A stretch of DNA of 64,000 bases from Arthrobacter sulfonylureivorans (lineage in GTDB: Bacteria > Actinomycetota > Actinomycetes > Actinomycetales > Micrococcaceae), in NCBI GenBank assembly GCA_004000035.1, contig RJAE01000008.1:1-64000 (forward strand), in the 5' to 3' direction. Below the pieces are notes generated by a model. It was not told the origin of the DNA. It saw only the letters and a list, made by a program, of their open reading frames with translations, and searched no databases. Position numbers and translations under genes: made by a program. This document shows positions 53,049-62,118 of the stretch, one piece after another (positions within the stretch are counted from its first letter, which is position 1; each line of letters opens with the position of its first letter).

Positions 53049-53637
53049 GGATCAGGCCGATGTCCTTGACGCCGCGGCTGGATTCAACGCCGCTTGACAC
53101 ATCCACGCCGCTGGGCCGAAGAGTGGCAACCAGTGCGCCGACGTTGGCAGGAGTCAGTCCTCCTGCCAACAGCCAGAATCTGCGTGGCGGCTGCGCTCGG
53201 ATGGCACTGGCATCGAAGGTGACCCCGGCGCCGGGTTCAACGGCGTCGAGCAGGATCCGCCCGGTCTCCCAGCCCGCTTTTTCATCTTCCGGGAGTGCAC
53301 TATAGGCCTCGGCGGAGAAGGCGCGGAGCGTGCGGAACCCGGCGTCCTCCAGCAGGCGGAGGTCACTGAGCGGTTCGTCGCCGTGCAGTTGGACAGTGCT
53401 CACCGCGGCGGCACGGGCGGTCTCGATGACCTCGCCGATGGGTTGGTTGCGGAACACACCGACCGTCTCAACTTCCACCGGCACGGCCTCGCCGAGCGAG
53501 CTGGCAAGTGCGGCGCTCACAGTACGCGGGCCGCCCGGCGCGAAGACAAATCCGACGGCGTCCGCGCCGGCATCAACAGCCGCCGCGACCGCTTCGGGGG
53601 TCCGCAGTCCGCAGATCTTGACATAGGTTTCAGCCAC
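53017..53637 (-). CDS. trpF: Phosphoribosylanthranilate isomerase
   Basis: 206-residue TIM-barrel enzyme of tryptophan synthesis (PRA to CdRP). Motifs VKICGLRTPEAVAAAVDAGADAVGFVFAPGGPRTVS (catalytic Cys), STVQLHGDEPLSDLR and LLAGGLTPANVGALVATLRPSGVDVSSGVESSRGVKD are all present. GTG start overlapping the stop of the XRE-cupin regulator by one base. It stands apart from the other trp genes, which are not in this window. Confidence 0.93.
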   Translation of the reverse strand: MAETYVKICGLRTPEAVAAAVDAGADAVGFVFAPGGPRTVSAALASSLGEAVPVEVETVGVFRNQPIGEVIETARAAAVSTVQLHGDEPLSDLRLLEDAGFRTLRAFSAEAYSALPEDEKAGWETGRILLDAVEPGAGVTFDASAIRAQPPRRFWLLAGGLTPANVGALVATLRPSGVDVSSGVESSRGVKDIGLIRDFIHAAKMR

Positions 53638-54209
53638 TATTCCTGCCCATCCGTGCCGTGCGTGTAAGTATGCATTTGCTCGCCGTCGGGACCGAAAATG
53701 CTGAGGACTTCGACGCGCTTGCCGTCGGCGGATCCCATGCTGTGCGGCACGCGCGTGTCGAACTCCGCGGCCTCGCCGGGCTCCAGCACCAGATCCTTCT
53801 CCCCCAGCTTCAGCCGCAGCCGTCCGGAGAGCACGTAGAGCCAGTCGTAGCCGTCGTGCACGCGCTGCGCCGGCATGGTCTTGCGCGCGGGGTAGGTCAT
53901 CTTGAACGTGCGGGTCGGCGAACCGGGTGGGGACAGGCGGACAATTTGCACGCCGTTGTGCATGGACCGCGTGGGCTTGATCCGCGGGTCCGGCACCTCG
54001 GCAGGAATCAGGTCATCAATGGTGATCCGCAGCTCGCGGGTGAGCGGCAGCAGGATTTCCAGGCTGGCCTGCCGCTTCCCGCTTTCCAGCCGTGAGAGCG
54101 TGGACACCGACATCCCTGTTCGGGTTGCCAGGTCCTCCAGCGTGCGGTCCTGCTTGATCCGGGCAGCACGTAGCCGCGGACCGATCTGCTCCAGTACCGA
54201 GTCCTTCAT
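53637..54209 (-). CDS. XRE-family regulator with cupin domain
   Basis: 190 residues. N-terminal helix-turn-helix (LRAARIKQDRTLEDLATRTGMSVSTLSRLESGKRQASLEIL) and C-terminal cupin (MPAQRVHDGYDWLYVLSGRLRLKLGEKDLVLEPGEAAEFDTRVPHSMG) with metal-type His residues. This architecture senses small ligands in the cytoplasm. It is divergent from the thioredoxin-reductase-like gene, with a palindrome between, and is co-transcribed with trpF. Confidence 0.88.
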   Translation of the reverse strand: MKDSVLEQIGPRLRAARIKQDRTLEDLATRTGMSVSTLSRLESGKRQASLEILLPLTRELRITIDDLIPAEVPDPRIKPTRSMHNGVQIVRLSPPGSPTRTFKMTYPARKTMPAQRVHDGYDWLYVLSGRLRLKLGEKDLVLEPGEAAEFDTRVPHSMGSADGKRVEVLSIFGPDGEQMHTYTHGTDGQE

Positions 54210-54235
54210 GGCCCTCCCTTCGAACTTGCTATTTC

Positions 54236-54251
54236 TGCAAAGATACTTGCA
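54236..54251. promoter_or_regulatory. Inverted repeat between XRE regulator and reductase genes
   Basis: TGCAA (54236-54240) and TTGCA (54247-54251), 6-base spacer, with TACTAG just downstream as a possible -10. It lies midway in the 73-base divergent region, so it could serve as the operator of the XRE-cupin protein. Arms are short. Confidence 0.4.
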
Positions 54252-54282
54252 ATACTAGCATTGGCTCCCGCACCCTTGGAGC

Positions 54283-55263
54283 ATGGAAAACAACGAATGG
54301 GATGTCATCATCGTCGGCGGCGGCGCGGCCGGGCTGAGCGCGGCCCTGATGCTGGGAAGGGCGCTGCGCCGGGTCTTGGTGCTTGACGGCGGCAGCCCGC
54401 GCAACCGCTTCGCCAGCCACATGCACGGGGTCTTGGTCAACGAGGGCACCGACCCGCTGGAATTCCTCACCCGGGCCCGCGCCGAAGTGGCTGGCTACGG
54501 CGTCGAGGTGCGCACCGGCGTCGTCAAGCAGGTCACCGAGACCACCACGGGAATCGCGGTGGAGACGGACGACGGCGGCCGGCTCACCGCCCGCCGCCTG
54601 ATCGCAGCCACCTGTGTGCGGGACGATCTGCCGGAGATCCCGGGATTGGCACAGCGCTGGGGCCGGGACGTTTTGCACTGCCCGTACTGCCACGGGTGGG
54701 AGGTCCGCGGGAAACGGCTGGCCGTGCTGGCCACCTCCCCGATGGGCATCCACCAGGCCCAGCTGATCCGGCAGTGGAGCCACGACGTGGTCTTCTTCAC
54801 CGCCCTGGCCGGACCGGTGGACAGCACCGTTGCCGCCCAGCTGGCGGCGCGGAACGTCACCCGCGACCCGAGGCCGGTGACGGAGCTGGTGATCGAGGAC
54901 GATATGCTGACCGGCGTCCGGGTCGAGGGCGGGGAGGTGGTGGACGTTGACGCGGTCTTCACTGCCGCCACGCTTATCCCGCAGGACGGTTACCTCTCCG
55001 GATTGGAGCTGGAGCGCGAGGACTCGGTCTTCGGCAGCTTCCTGAAGGCCGATCCGACCGGGCGCACCAGCCATCCCAGGATCTGGGCGGTAGGAAACAT
55101 CACGGCGCCGGCAGCCAATGTGCCGATCAGCATCGCGGCAGGGGCCATGGCCGGCGGGATGATCAACGCGGATCTGGTGACCGAAGACTTTGCCCTAGCA
55201 ACGACCTCTGCCGCGGCTCCCGCCGCCGTCTCCGCCGCAGCCGGCGAAATGAGGGCATCATGA
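54283..55263 (+). CDS. Thioredoxin reductase-like FAD/NAD(P) oxidoreductase
   Basis: 326 residues. FAD site VIIVGGGAAGLSAALMLGR, redox-active CPYC at Cys133-Cys136 (HCPYCHGWEVRG), and the C-terminal GNITAPAANVPISIAAGAMAGGMI FAD-ribityl contact. The second nucleotide-binding glycine motif is weak, as in the bacillithiol/thioredoxin-reductase-like oxidoreductases. Pairs with the methyltransferase that overlaps its stop (ATGA). Expected cytoplasmic disulfide reductase; partner unknown. Confidence 0.87.
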   Translation: MENNEWDVIIVGGGAAGLSAALMLGRALRRVLVLDGGSPRNRFASHMHGVLVNEGTDPLEFLTRARAEVAGYGVEVRTGVVKQVTETTTGIAVETDDGGRLTARRLIAATCVRDDLPEIPGLAQRWGRDVLHCPYCHGWEVRGKRLAVLATSPMGIHQAQLIRQWSHDVVFFTALAGPVDSTVAAQLAARNVTRDPRPVTELVIEDDMLTGVRVEGGEVVDVDAVFTAATLIPQDGYLSGLELEREDSVFGSFLKADPTGRTSHPRIWAVGNITAPAANVPISIAAGAMAGGMINADLVTEDFALATTSAAAPAAVSAAAGEMRAS

Positions 55264-55910
55264 CCGGCCACTCTTCCCCCGCCCACGCGGCGGACGCCCG
55301 CACGTTCTGGGACGCCCGCTACGGCGAGCGCCCCCAGATCTGGAGCGGCGCGGTCAATCAGGTGCTGGCGGATACGGCACCCGGGCTGACGCCGCGGCGT
55401 GCATTGGACCTGGGCTGCGGCGAAGGCGGCGACTCGGTGTGGCTAGCCGAACGCGGCTGGCAAGTCACCGGAGTGGACGTTTCTGCCACCGCGCTGGAAC
55501 GGGCCCGCGCGTTCTCCGAGTCCCGCGGCCTGGGAGGGGAACAGATCAGCTGGCAGCGGATCGATCTGGCGAAGGACTTCCCCGCCGGTAAATTCGAGCT
55601 GGTCTCGGCCTGCTTCCTGGCCTCCCCCCTCCACCTTCCCCGTGCCACCATCCTGCAGCGGGCGGCGGCGGCCGTGGCGCCGGGCGGAACCCTGCTGGTG
55701 GTGTCCCACGCCGCTGCTCCGCCGTGGGCCGGGAACTCGGGCGGCCACCGGCACTTCTTCCCGACGCCGGAAGAGGAGCTCGCCGCTCTGGACCTGCCCG
55801 ACGATCTGTGGGACATCCGCTGCGCCGAAGTCAGGAGCCGCAAGGCGATTGGACCGGACGGTAAACCGGGCCTGTTGGAGGACACCGTGGTGATCGCCCG
55901 CCGCCGCTGA
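55260..55910 (+). CDS. Class I SAM-dependent methyltransferase (TehB-like group)
   Basis: 216 residues. FWDARYGERPQIWSGAVNQVL then RALDLGCGEGGDSVWLAERGWQVTGVDVSATALERARAFS, the SAM-binding fold, and a methyltransferase core with SHAAAPPWA in the post-motif region. Its start overlaps the reductase gene by 4 bases. The DARYGERPQIWSG opening is typical of a group linked with tellurite/thiol methylation, so a detoxification pair with the reductase is possible; not demonstrated. Confidence 0.83.
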   Translation: MTGHSSPAHAADARTFWDARYGERPQIWSGAVNQVLADTAPGLTPRRALDLGCGEGGDSVWLAERGWQVTGVDVSATALERARAFSESRGLGGEQISWQRIDLAKDFPAGKFELVSACFLASPLHLPRATILQRAAAAVAPGGTLLVVSHAAAPPWAGNSGGHRHFFPTPEEELAALDLPDDLWDIRCAEVRSRKAIGPDGKPGLLEDTVVIARRR

Positions 55911-56026
55911 GTCCGCGACGAGGACGGCGCTGCGCCCAGCGACAGGGCGCCCGCAAGCACCCGCCGGGCCGGAGTACGGTTGCTTACGGCGGCGGTGCGC
56001 GCCGCAACCCCGAGGGAAGGATAAAC

Positions 56027-57427
56027 ATGGAACCCGAGGAATTCGACCTGCTGGTGGTCGGCGGCGGCAAGGCCGGCAAGTCGTTGGCGATGGATCTGGC
56101 CAAGTCGGGGCAGAAGGTGGCGATGGTCGAGCGGGCCATGATCGGCGGCACGTGCATCAACGTGGCGTGCATCCCCACCAAGACCATCATCCACTCCGGC
56201 CGGGTGCTGGAAACGGTGCGCCGGGCGGCGGAGTTCGGGGTGGCCGGGGCGGAGAATCCGCGGATGGACCTCGGTTTGCTGCGTCACCGCAAGGAGGACG
56301 TGGTGGACACCATGGTGGTCGGCCAAGAGAAGCTGTTCACCGGCTCGGGCATGGACTTCATCCTGGGCGAGGCCAAGTTCGTGGCGCCGAAAACCGTGGA
56401 GGTTTCGCTGAACGACGGCGGCACGCGCGTGCTGCGCGGCACCGACGTCGTGATCAATCTGGGCACCGAGCCGATGCTGCCGAACATTGAGGGTTTGGCA
56501 GAGTCCAACGTGCAGACCAGCAATACGTTGCTGCACCTGGAGCAACTGCCGGCGAGCATGGTGATCCTGGGCGGCGGCTACATTGGCTGCGAATTCGCGG
56601 ATCTGCTGAACACCATCGGCGTGCAGGTGACAGTGGTCCAGCGCGCCGGCCAGCTGCTTCCGCGCGAGGACGCGGACGTGGCGGCGGCGGTGGCGAAGGA
56701 CTTCACCGACGCCGGGATCACGCTGAAGCTGGAGGCGGCTGCGGAAAGGATCGAACGCGACGACGACGGCACGGTCACCGTGAGCCTGTCCACCGGGGAA
56801 ACCGCCAGCGCCGACGATGTGCTGGTGGCGCTCGGGCGGCGGCCGATGACGGACGGCATCGGCCTGGAGGACGTGGGCGTACAGCTGTCGGACAAGGGCA
56901 TGATCCAAGTGGACGGCCGGCTGCATACGTCGGCCGAGGGCGTCTGGGCCGCGGGCGATGCGGCCGGATCACCTCAATTCACGCACGCGTCATACGACGA
57001 CTACCGGATTCTCAAGGCGAACATTGCCGCTGCACGCGGCGAGGGAGAGCCGCGGTCCACCGTGGATCGACTCATCCCCTACACCGTCTTTACGACGCCG
57101 GAGCTTGCCCGGGTTGGCATGACCGAACAGCAGGCGCGGGGTGCCGGCCACGACGTGCGGATCGCTCGGATGCCGGTCAGCGCGATCCCGCGTGCCCGGA
57201 CCGTGGGACAGTTGGCCGGCGAGTGGAAAGCCGTGCTGGACCGCCAGACCGGCAAAATCCTGGGCGCTGCACTGCGCGGGGTGGACGCCAGCGAGGCGAT
57301 CGCCGTGCTGCAGATGGCGATGATCGGCGGGCTGGACTACACCGCAGTGCGCGACGCCGTCATCACCCACCCGACCGTGGCCGAGGGATTGAACCTGCTG
57401 TTCACGTCGGCATGGCTGGAGGACTAA
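56027..57427 (+). CDS. Dihydrolipoamide dehydrogenase/mercuric reductase-family flavoprotein
   Basis: 466 residues from ATG 56027 (GAAGGAT upstream). FAD site LLVVGGGKAGKSLAMDLAKSGQKVAMVERAMIGGTCINVACIPTK, with the redox Cys43/Cys48; NAD site VILGGGYIGCEFADLLNTIGVQVTVV; C-terminal dimer His-Glu motif ITHPTVAEG. Complete class I pyridine nucleotide disulfide reductase. No 2-oxo acid dehydrogenase or mercury genes nearby, so the partner is unknown. Ends 4 bases into the convergent small gene. Confidence 0.87.
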   Translation: MEPEEFDLLVVGGGKAGKSLAMDLAKSGQKVAMVERAMIGGTCINVACIPTKTIIHSGRVLETVRRAAEFGVAGAENPRMDLGLLRHRKEDVVDTMVVGQEKLFTGSGMDFILGEAKFVAPKTVEVSLNDGGTRVLRGTDVVINLGTEPMLPNIEGLAESNVQTSNTLLHLEQLPASMVILGGGYIGCEFADLLNTIGVQVTVVQRAGQLLPREDADVAAAVAKDFTDAGITLKLEAAAERIERDDDGTVTVSLSTGETASADDVLVALGRRPMTDGIGLEDVGVQLSDKGMIQVDGRLHTSAEGVWAAGDAAGSPQFTHASYDDYRILKANIAAARGEGEPRSTVDRLIPYTVFTTPELARVGMTEQQARGAGHDVRIARMPVSAIPRARTVGQLAGEWKAVLDRQTGKILGAALRGVDASEAIAVLQMAMIGGLDYTAVRDAVITHPTVAEGLNLLFTSAWLED

Positions 57428-57645
57428 GCGAAGAGTGCGCCCGCTCCCCCGGCGCCGTCGCAGGCTTCACGGATTTCGAGCTCTTGGGCAATGGCGTAGT
57501 ACTGGACGATGGCGTCGCGCACCGGATGCTTGCGGTCTAGCTGCCGGTAGCACCGGCTGCTGAGCATCAGCAGCTCGTCGATCGACAGCACGGTCAAGTC
57601 CGAGGGGAAAGTCGTTTCTTCCGGCGTTTCAATGACGGTGCTCAT
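57424..57645 (-). CDS. Hypothetical protein
   Basis: 73 residues from ATG 57645 with GGAGG upstream; a longer start at 57783 is possible but less supported. LTVLSIDELLMLSSRCYRQLDRKHPVRDAIVQYYAIAQELEIREACDG is helical. No family recognised. It overlaps the end of the flavoprotein gene by 4 bases on the opposite strand. The gap 57646-57838 contains no other supported gene. Confidence 0.55.
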   Translation of the reverse strand: MSTVIETPEETTFPSDLTVLSIDELLMLSSRCYRQLDRKHPVRDAIVQYYAIAQELEIREACDGAGGAGALFA

Positions 57646-57838
57646 GCCGCCACCTCCGGGACGCGTTGACCGAGGTGCAGGGCGAGGCAGTGGTGAGAGT
57701 GTGGCTTGGCAAGAAAGTGCAGCTGGTTTTTCACGGACGTCTCTTTCGGATACGACTGTTTTTGCGGCCAACTGCTTAGCCACGTTTCACGCTACAGCAA
57801 CACACCTCGATGTCAACGCGGGCCCTAGGCAGCGCCGA

Positions 57839-58582
57839 TTACCGGTCGAAATGTGTGCCCTCGGAGGATGGATCGGCGGAGGATACGAGGTCTGCCGCCA
57901 GGTCGCGCAACTTGATGTTGCGCCTGCTGGAGGCGGACCTCAGCAAGGCGAATGCTTCCTCCTGGCTGCACCGGTTCTGCCCCATGATGATGCCAATGGC
58001 CAGCGCAACGGTGGTCCTTGATTCGAGTGCGGCTTCCAAATCTGCTTCGGCGTCGCGGTGCCGGGCCAGGCGGACCGCCAGCGACAGCGCCCGGGATGCT
58101 TGGCGGGCGTACTGCTGGGCCGACTCGATGGCATCCTCGTCAAACCTGCCGGATTCATTCGAGTACAGATTCAAGGCCGCGGAGTCGCCGGAGTCGATGG
58201 GAATCGGCACGCCCAGGATGGACCGGATGCCCTCCTCGATGACGCGCGGCCGGTACTCCGGCCAGCGTGCATCGTCGCGCACCTCGGCCACGTGCACCAG
58301 CTCGCCCTCCCGGGCCGCCCTCAGGCAGGGACCGTCGGCGTAATCGTATTGGATTTCGTCCACTCGCTGGGCGCGGTCGCTACTGCTGGCCACCGTGCCG
58401 GCCTTCTTGTGGCGCAGCAGCGTGATGCCGCACAGAAGTTCCTCGTCCGGGTGCGAAAGATTGTGGACGGCCAGCCGCGACAAGGCATTGAGGAAAACCT
58501 CGATGTCCGTACTGTCGACTGCCGCGTCGTGGAGGAACTCTTCCACCGTCAATGCAGATGCCTCGTGATTTTCGCCCGGCAT
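57839..58582 (-). CDS. GAF-ANTAR RNA-binding regulator
   Basis: 247 residues. The GAF domain (about residues 30-165) contains IQYDYADGPCLRAAREGELVHVAEVRDDARWPEYRPRVIEEGIRSILGVPI. The C-terminal ANTAR domain (about 175-235) reads ESRTTVALAIGIIMGQNRCSQEEAFALLRSASSRRNIKLRDLAADLV. ANTAR proteins bind paired hairpins in mRNA leaders and prevent termination. The signal sensed by the GAF domain is unknown; targets are not in this window as far as I can see. Confidence 0.87.
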   Translation of the reverse strand: MPGENHEASALTVEEFLHDAAVDSTDIEVFLNALSRLAVHNLSHPDEELLCGITLLRHKKAGTVASSSDRAQRVDEIQYDYADGPCLRAAREGELVHVAEVRDDARWPEYRPRVIEEGIRSILGVPIPIDSGDSAALNLYSNESGRFDEDAIESAQQYARQASRALSLAVRLARHRDAEADLEAALESRTTVALAIGIIMGQNRCSQEEAFALLRSASSRRNIKLRDLAADLVSSADPSSEGTHFDR

Positions 58583-58761
58583 GGCGCTGCCCTTTCTCCG
58601 TTCTACTTGACCTTAATTTAACCCAATTCGGACGGCCCGCGCGCCATAGTCCTGCCGTAATTTGCGCCACGCTCCGGATCGAGGTCAGGCCCCGGATGCC
58701 CGGCGATGCCATTGGCGCTAGTGTTTGTCGGATACCCGCCAAGCCAAGCAGGAGGAGCAGC

Positions 58762-59679
58762 ATGCGCGCCTATCTCCTGCTGATGTTGGTGGTGGTCTTC
58801 TATGCCGGCAATATCCTGACCGGCAAGGCGCTGAGCGAGCTGCCGCCGCTGACCATCGCGTTCGGCCGGATCGCCGTCGCGTTCCTGGTGCTCCTTCCCC
58901 TCGGATACCGCAGTGCCTGGCGTTCCCGGCACCTGTTTATCCGGCATTGGAAACCACTCCTGCTGATGACGGTGACCGGCATCGCGGGATTCAACACCTT
59001 GATCTACTCCGCGCTGCAGTTCACCTCGGCCACCAACGTGTCCGTGCTGGAAGCGTCCATTCCCGCCGTGACGGTGCTGCTGAGCTTCTGGCTGCTGCGC
59101 GAACGCCTCCGGACCGTGCAGTGGCTCGGCATTCTGCTCTCACTCTGCGGAGCGCTGTGGGTGGTGACCAACGGGCAACTGCTGCGTATGGCGGATACGT
59201 CGTGGAACGTCGGTGACGCGATCATGGTGGCCGGCGCGATCTCCTGGGCGGTCTATTCGATAGCCGTGAAGAGGTACCTGCACCTGTTTCCGGCCCACGG
59301 TGCGGTGCTGGCCATGACGGGCCTGTCCGTGCTGTGCCTGCTGCCGCTGGTAGCAGGCGAATGGATGATCGTGGGTGTCCCGGAGATCAGCGGCGGGCAA
59401 TGGTCGGGCCTGCTGTACCTGGGTATCTTCCCCTCGGTGATTGCCCTGCTCCTCTACAACCGGGCCGTCGCAACCCTCGGCGCTTCCCAGGCGTCGGTGT
59501 TCCTGAATTTCGTGCCGGTGTTCACCATGCTGGGCGCCTACCTCCTGCTGAACGAGGCGATCACACTGATGCAGATCATGGGCGCGCTGGTTGTCATCGT
59601 TGGGGTTTTCTTCACCACCCGAGAGAAGCGGGTATCGCGCCAATTCGGGGAACGTTCCACCATTCCTGCCAGCGACTGA
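58762..59679 (+). CDS. DMT-superfamily transporter (EamA family)
   Basis: 305 residues from ATG 58762 with GGAGGAG upstream. Ten hydrophobic segments in two EamA repeats (FYAGNILTGKALSELPPLTIAFGRIAVAF and AISWAVYSIAVKRYL). EamA carriers export amino acids and other small metabolites across the inner membrane. It stands alone, divergent from the GAF-ANTAR gene. Substrate unknown. Confidence 0.86.
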   Translation: MRAYLLLMLVVVFYAGNILTGKALSELPPLTIAFGRIAVAFLVLLPLGYRSAWRSRHLFIRHWKPLLLMTVTGIAGFNTLIYSALQFTSATNVSVLEASIPAVTVLLSFWLLRERLRTVQWLGILLSLCGALWVVTNGQLLRMADTSWNVGDAIMVAGAISWAVYSIAVKRYLHLFPAHGAVLAMTGLSVLCLLPLVAGEWMIVGVPEISGGQWSGLLYLGIFPSVIALLLYNRAVATLGASQASVFLNFVPVFTMLGAYLLLNEAITLMQIMGALVVIVGVFFTTREKRVSRQFGERSTIPASD

Positions 59680-59759
59680 TGTAACGATTCGGCCCTTCAG
59701 CCCTTTTTCGTCAAGAGTCCCCGTCCCCCACCCGTACGATTAGTAAGGGTGCTGTCAAA

Positions 59760-61166
59760 GTGACGGCCGGGAAGCAGGAGACATTGGCGCCTCACCTAGA
59801 TCGATCCGGCATGCTGCTTGATGGGCGGTACCGGCTGAAGGAACTGGCCGGAACCGGAGCGAACGCCAAGGTATACCGCGCGGAAGATGAAGTCCTGGGT
59901 CGCGAGGTTGCGGTCAAGGTCATTCAACGCCCCTCGATGAACGAGGAAGAGTTCCACCACGACGACGCGGAGATTAAGCTGCTGGCCCGGCTGAACCACG
60001 TCAACTTGGTGACACTCCTGGACGCGGGCATCGACCGGTTCGAAGCCGGACATCCGCAGATTTACCTGGTCATGGAAATGATCGAAGGTGCAGACCTGAA
60101 GGCTCGCCTGGCGGAGGGAACCCTACCGCCGCGGCACGTTGCGCAGATTGGCCACGATCTGGCAGAGGGCCTGGCCTACATCCACAACAACTCTGTGGTC
60201 CACCGGGACGTTAAGCCCGGGAACATCATGCTCTTCAATTACGACGACGACGGCTCACGCCTGCGCGCCAAACTCACCGACTTCGGCATCGCCGTCGTGA
60301 TTTCAGAAGATGCCCATGTCTCTGGCATCTATGGAACTGCCGGCTACCTGAGCCCGGAGCAGGCGAAAGGCGAACCGGTTGGCCCGGCGAGCGACATCTA
60401 TTCGCTGGGCTTGGTGCTGCTGGAATGCCTGACGGGCAAGACCGCCTTCCCCGGGCCGCCTCTGGAGGCTGCCGTGGCCAGGCTCCTGCGTGATCCGGTC
60501 ATCCCCGCCGAACTGGGAACGGATTGGGTCAGCCTGCTGACCGCCATGACCGCCGCCGATCCGGAGGCCCGCCCCACCGGACGCGATGTGGCGCTGGCGC
60601 TGGCGGACACGGTGATGTCATTCCGCGGACGCCGCAGGGTGGATGCCTCGGTCATTCCTGTCGACGAGCCACTGCGGATGGAAGCCGTCAATCGCTACGA
60701 CATACTGGACACGCCTCCGGACGGTGCCTTCGACCGCATCACCGCCCTGGCCGCCCGCCTGCTCTCCACGCCCATTGCGATTGTCAGCGTGGTGGACCAC
60801 GACCGCATTTGGTTCAAGTCGCATCACGGCCTGGACATTGAGCAGATCGGCCGGGAGCCCGGGCTCTGCGCGTCGGCCATCCTGCAGAACGGTCCGTGGA
60901 TCATCAACAACGCTCCGGCGGACCCCCGCGCGTTGACCAACTCGCTGGTGGCCAGCGACTTCGGACTGAAGTTCTACGCCGGCGTCCCGTTGAAGACCCG
61001 GGACGGCTACAACCTGGGCACGCTGTGCGTCCTCGACTTCGAGCCGCGTGAAATCACGGCCGCGGATACCCTGACGCTGGAGGATCTGGCCGCCGTGGTC
61101 ATGAATGACTTGGAGCTGCGGCTGGAAAGCCGCCGCCATCTCTCCGAACAGCCGATCGCCGTCTAG
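59760..61166 (+). CDS. Serine/threonine protein kinase with C-terminal GAF domain
   Basis: 468 residues from GTG 59760. Kinase domain (about 20-285): ELAGTGANAKVYRAEDEVLGREVAVKVI (catalytic Lys), VVHRDVKPGNIM (catalytic Asp), LTDFGIAVV, YGTAGYLSPEQAKGEPVGPASDIYSLGLVLLE. A GAF domain (about 305-455) follows with ILDTPPDGAFDRITALAARLLSTPIAIVSVVDHDRIWFKSHHGLD. No membrane helix or PASTA repeats, so it is a cytoplasmic kinase; the GAF module probably senses a small molecule or redox state. No adjacent substrate gene. Confidence 0.9.
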   Translation: MTAGKQETLAPHLDRSGMLLDGRYRLKELAGTGANAKVYRAEDEVLGREVAVKVIQRPSMNEEEFHHDDAEIKLLARLNHVNLVTLLDAGIDRFEAGHPQIYLVMEMIEGADLKARLAEGTLPPRHVAQIGHDLAEGLAYIHNNSVVHRDVKPGNIMLFNYDDDGSRLRAKLTDFGIAVVISEDAHVSGIYGTAGYLSPEQAKGEPVGPASDIYSLGLVLLECLTGKTAFPGPPLEAAVARLLRDPVIPAELGTDWVSLLTAMTAADPEARPTGRDVALALADTVMSFRGRRRVDASVIPVDEPLRMEAVNRYDILDTPPDGAFDRITALAARLLSTPIAIVSVVDHDRIWFKSHHGLDIEQIGREPGLCASAILQNGPWIINNAPADPRALTNSLVASDFGLKFYAGVPLKTRDGYNLGTLCVLDFEPREITAADTLTLEDLAAVVMNDLELRLESRRHLSEQPIAV

Positions 61167-61180
61167 GCGGGCAAACGACC

Positions 61181-61210
61181 GACATCCGGCAGCTGCAGCA
61201 GCCGGATGTC
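61181..61210. terminator. Bidirectional hairpin between kinase and IclR genes
   Basis: GACATCCGGC (61181-61190) pairs with GCCGGATGTC (61201-61210) around a 10-base loop. It lies between the convergent kinase and IclR genes and probably terminates both. Confidence 0.72.
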
Positions 61211-61220
61211 CCATGTCCAC

Positions 61221-62030
61221 TCAGTAGTTCTTGAGCTCCGGACCATACTCGGCCAAGGATTCGTTGATACGCTCACGGATCGCAAGGAGCTTGGGAAGGA
61301 ACTCCCCTTCTAGGCGTTCGAGCGAGACCCGTGCTGTGTGAACGGCCACATTAATGCCGGCAATCACCAGACCATCGACGTTATGCAGCGGCGCGGCGAT
61401 TGTCCGGACGCCTAGTTCCACTTCTTGATCCATGAGGCACCAGCCCCGCTCGCGTATGGCCGTGAGGTCCTCGTGGAAGCCGCCCAGCTGGTGCACCTGC
61501 GGCTGTGTTCCCAGTTGCTCCCGGCGCTCGAGATACGTCTCGAGTTCCGGCCCGGGCAAGTTGGCCAACAGCACTCGTCCCAAGGCTGTGATGACGGGGT
61601 CGATCCGCGTGCCCACCTGGACGTTGAAGGTCATGATGCGCTGTTGGGCCGAGGCGCGGGCGATGTAGACGACATTGTCGCCGTCGAGCACGCCCACCGA
61701 GCAGGCCTCGCGCAGCTCCGCGTTGAGGTCGGCTAGGTAGGGATTGACGATGCCCGGCAGCTCTCCGGAGGTCAAGTAAGAGCCGCCGAGATCCAACACC
61801 CGCGGACGCAGGCGGAACCGGCCTTCTTCCTGTGCCACGTATCCCAGAGCCTGCAGTGTGAGGAGGAATCGACGCGCGCTCGGCTTCGACAGCCCGGTCA
61901 CTTCGGCGGCCTCGGTCAGGGTCATCGTGCGGCGGTCGCTGTTGAACGCCTTGATCACCGCGAGTCCCTTGTCCAGCGATTGGACGTAGTCGCCCGGCGC
62001 GATGGGGTGCACGAACCTGGTCTGGTCCAC
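61221..62030 (-). CDS. IclR-family transcriptional regulator
   Basis: 269 residues from GTG 62030. N-terminal winged helix (VQSLDKGLAVIKAFNSDRRTMTLTEAAEVTGLSKPSARRFLLTLQALGYV) and the C-terminal ligand-binding domain (ALGRVLLANLPGPELETYL, VELGVRTIAAPLHNVDGLVIAGINVAVH). PcaR/MhpR-like wording. It lies downstream of, and in the same direction as, the mhpB/mhpC-like genes and probably controls them in response to an aromatic acid. Confidence 0.88.
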   Translation of the reverse strand: MDQTRFVHPIAPGDYVQSLDKGLAVIKAFNSDRRTMTLTEAAEVTGLSKPSARRFLLTLQALGYVAQEEGRFRLRPRVLDLGGSYLTSGELPGIVNPYLADLNAELREACSVGVLDGDNVVYIARASAQQRIMTFNVQVGTRIDPVITALGRVLLANLPGPELETYLERREQLGTQPQVHQLGGFHEDLTAIRERGWCLMDQEVELGVRTIAAPLHNVDGLVIAGINVAVHTARVSLERLEGEFLPKLLAIRERINESLAEYGPELKNY

Positions 62031-62118
62031 TCGGCCTGCCCTTCTTCATCTCGGCCGCTTGTGTGCGGTCCCGGCGACCCGGCCCCGCACACAAGCGGTC
62101 AATTACTTACGGATTACC

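Noticed and set aside
57646-57783. N-terminal extension of the 73-residue hypothetical protein
   Set aside because: The extension lacks a better ribosome site than GGAGG before ATG 57645 and its residues look non-coding.
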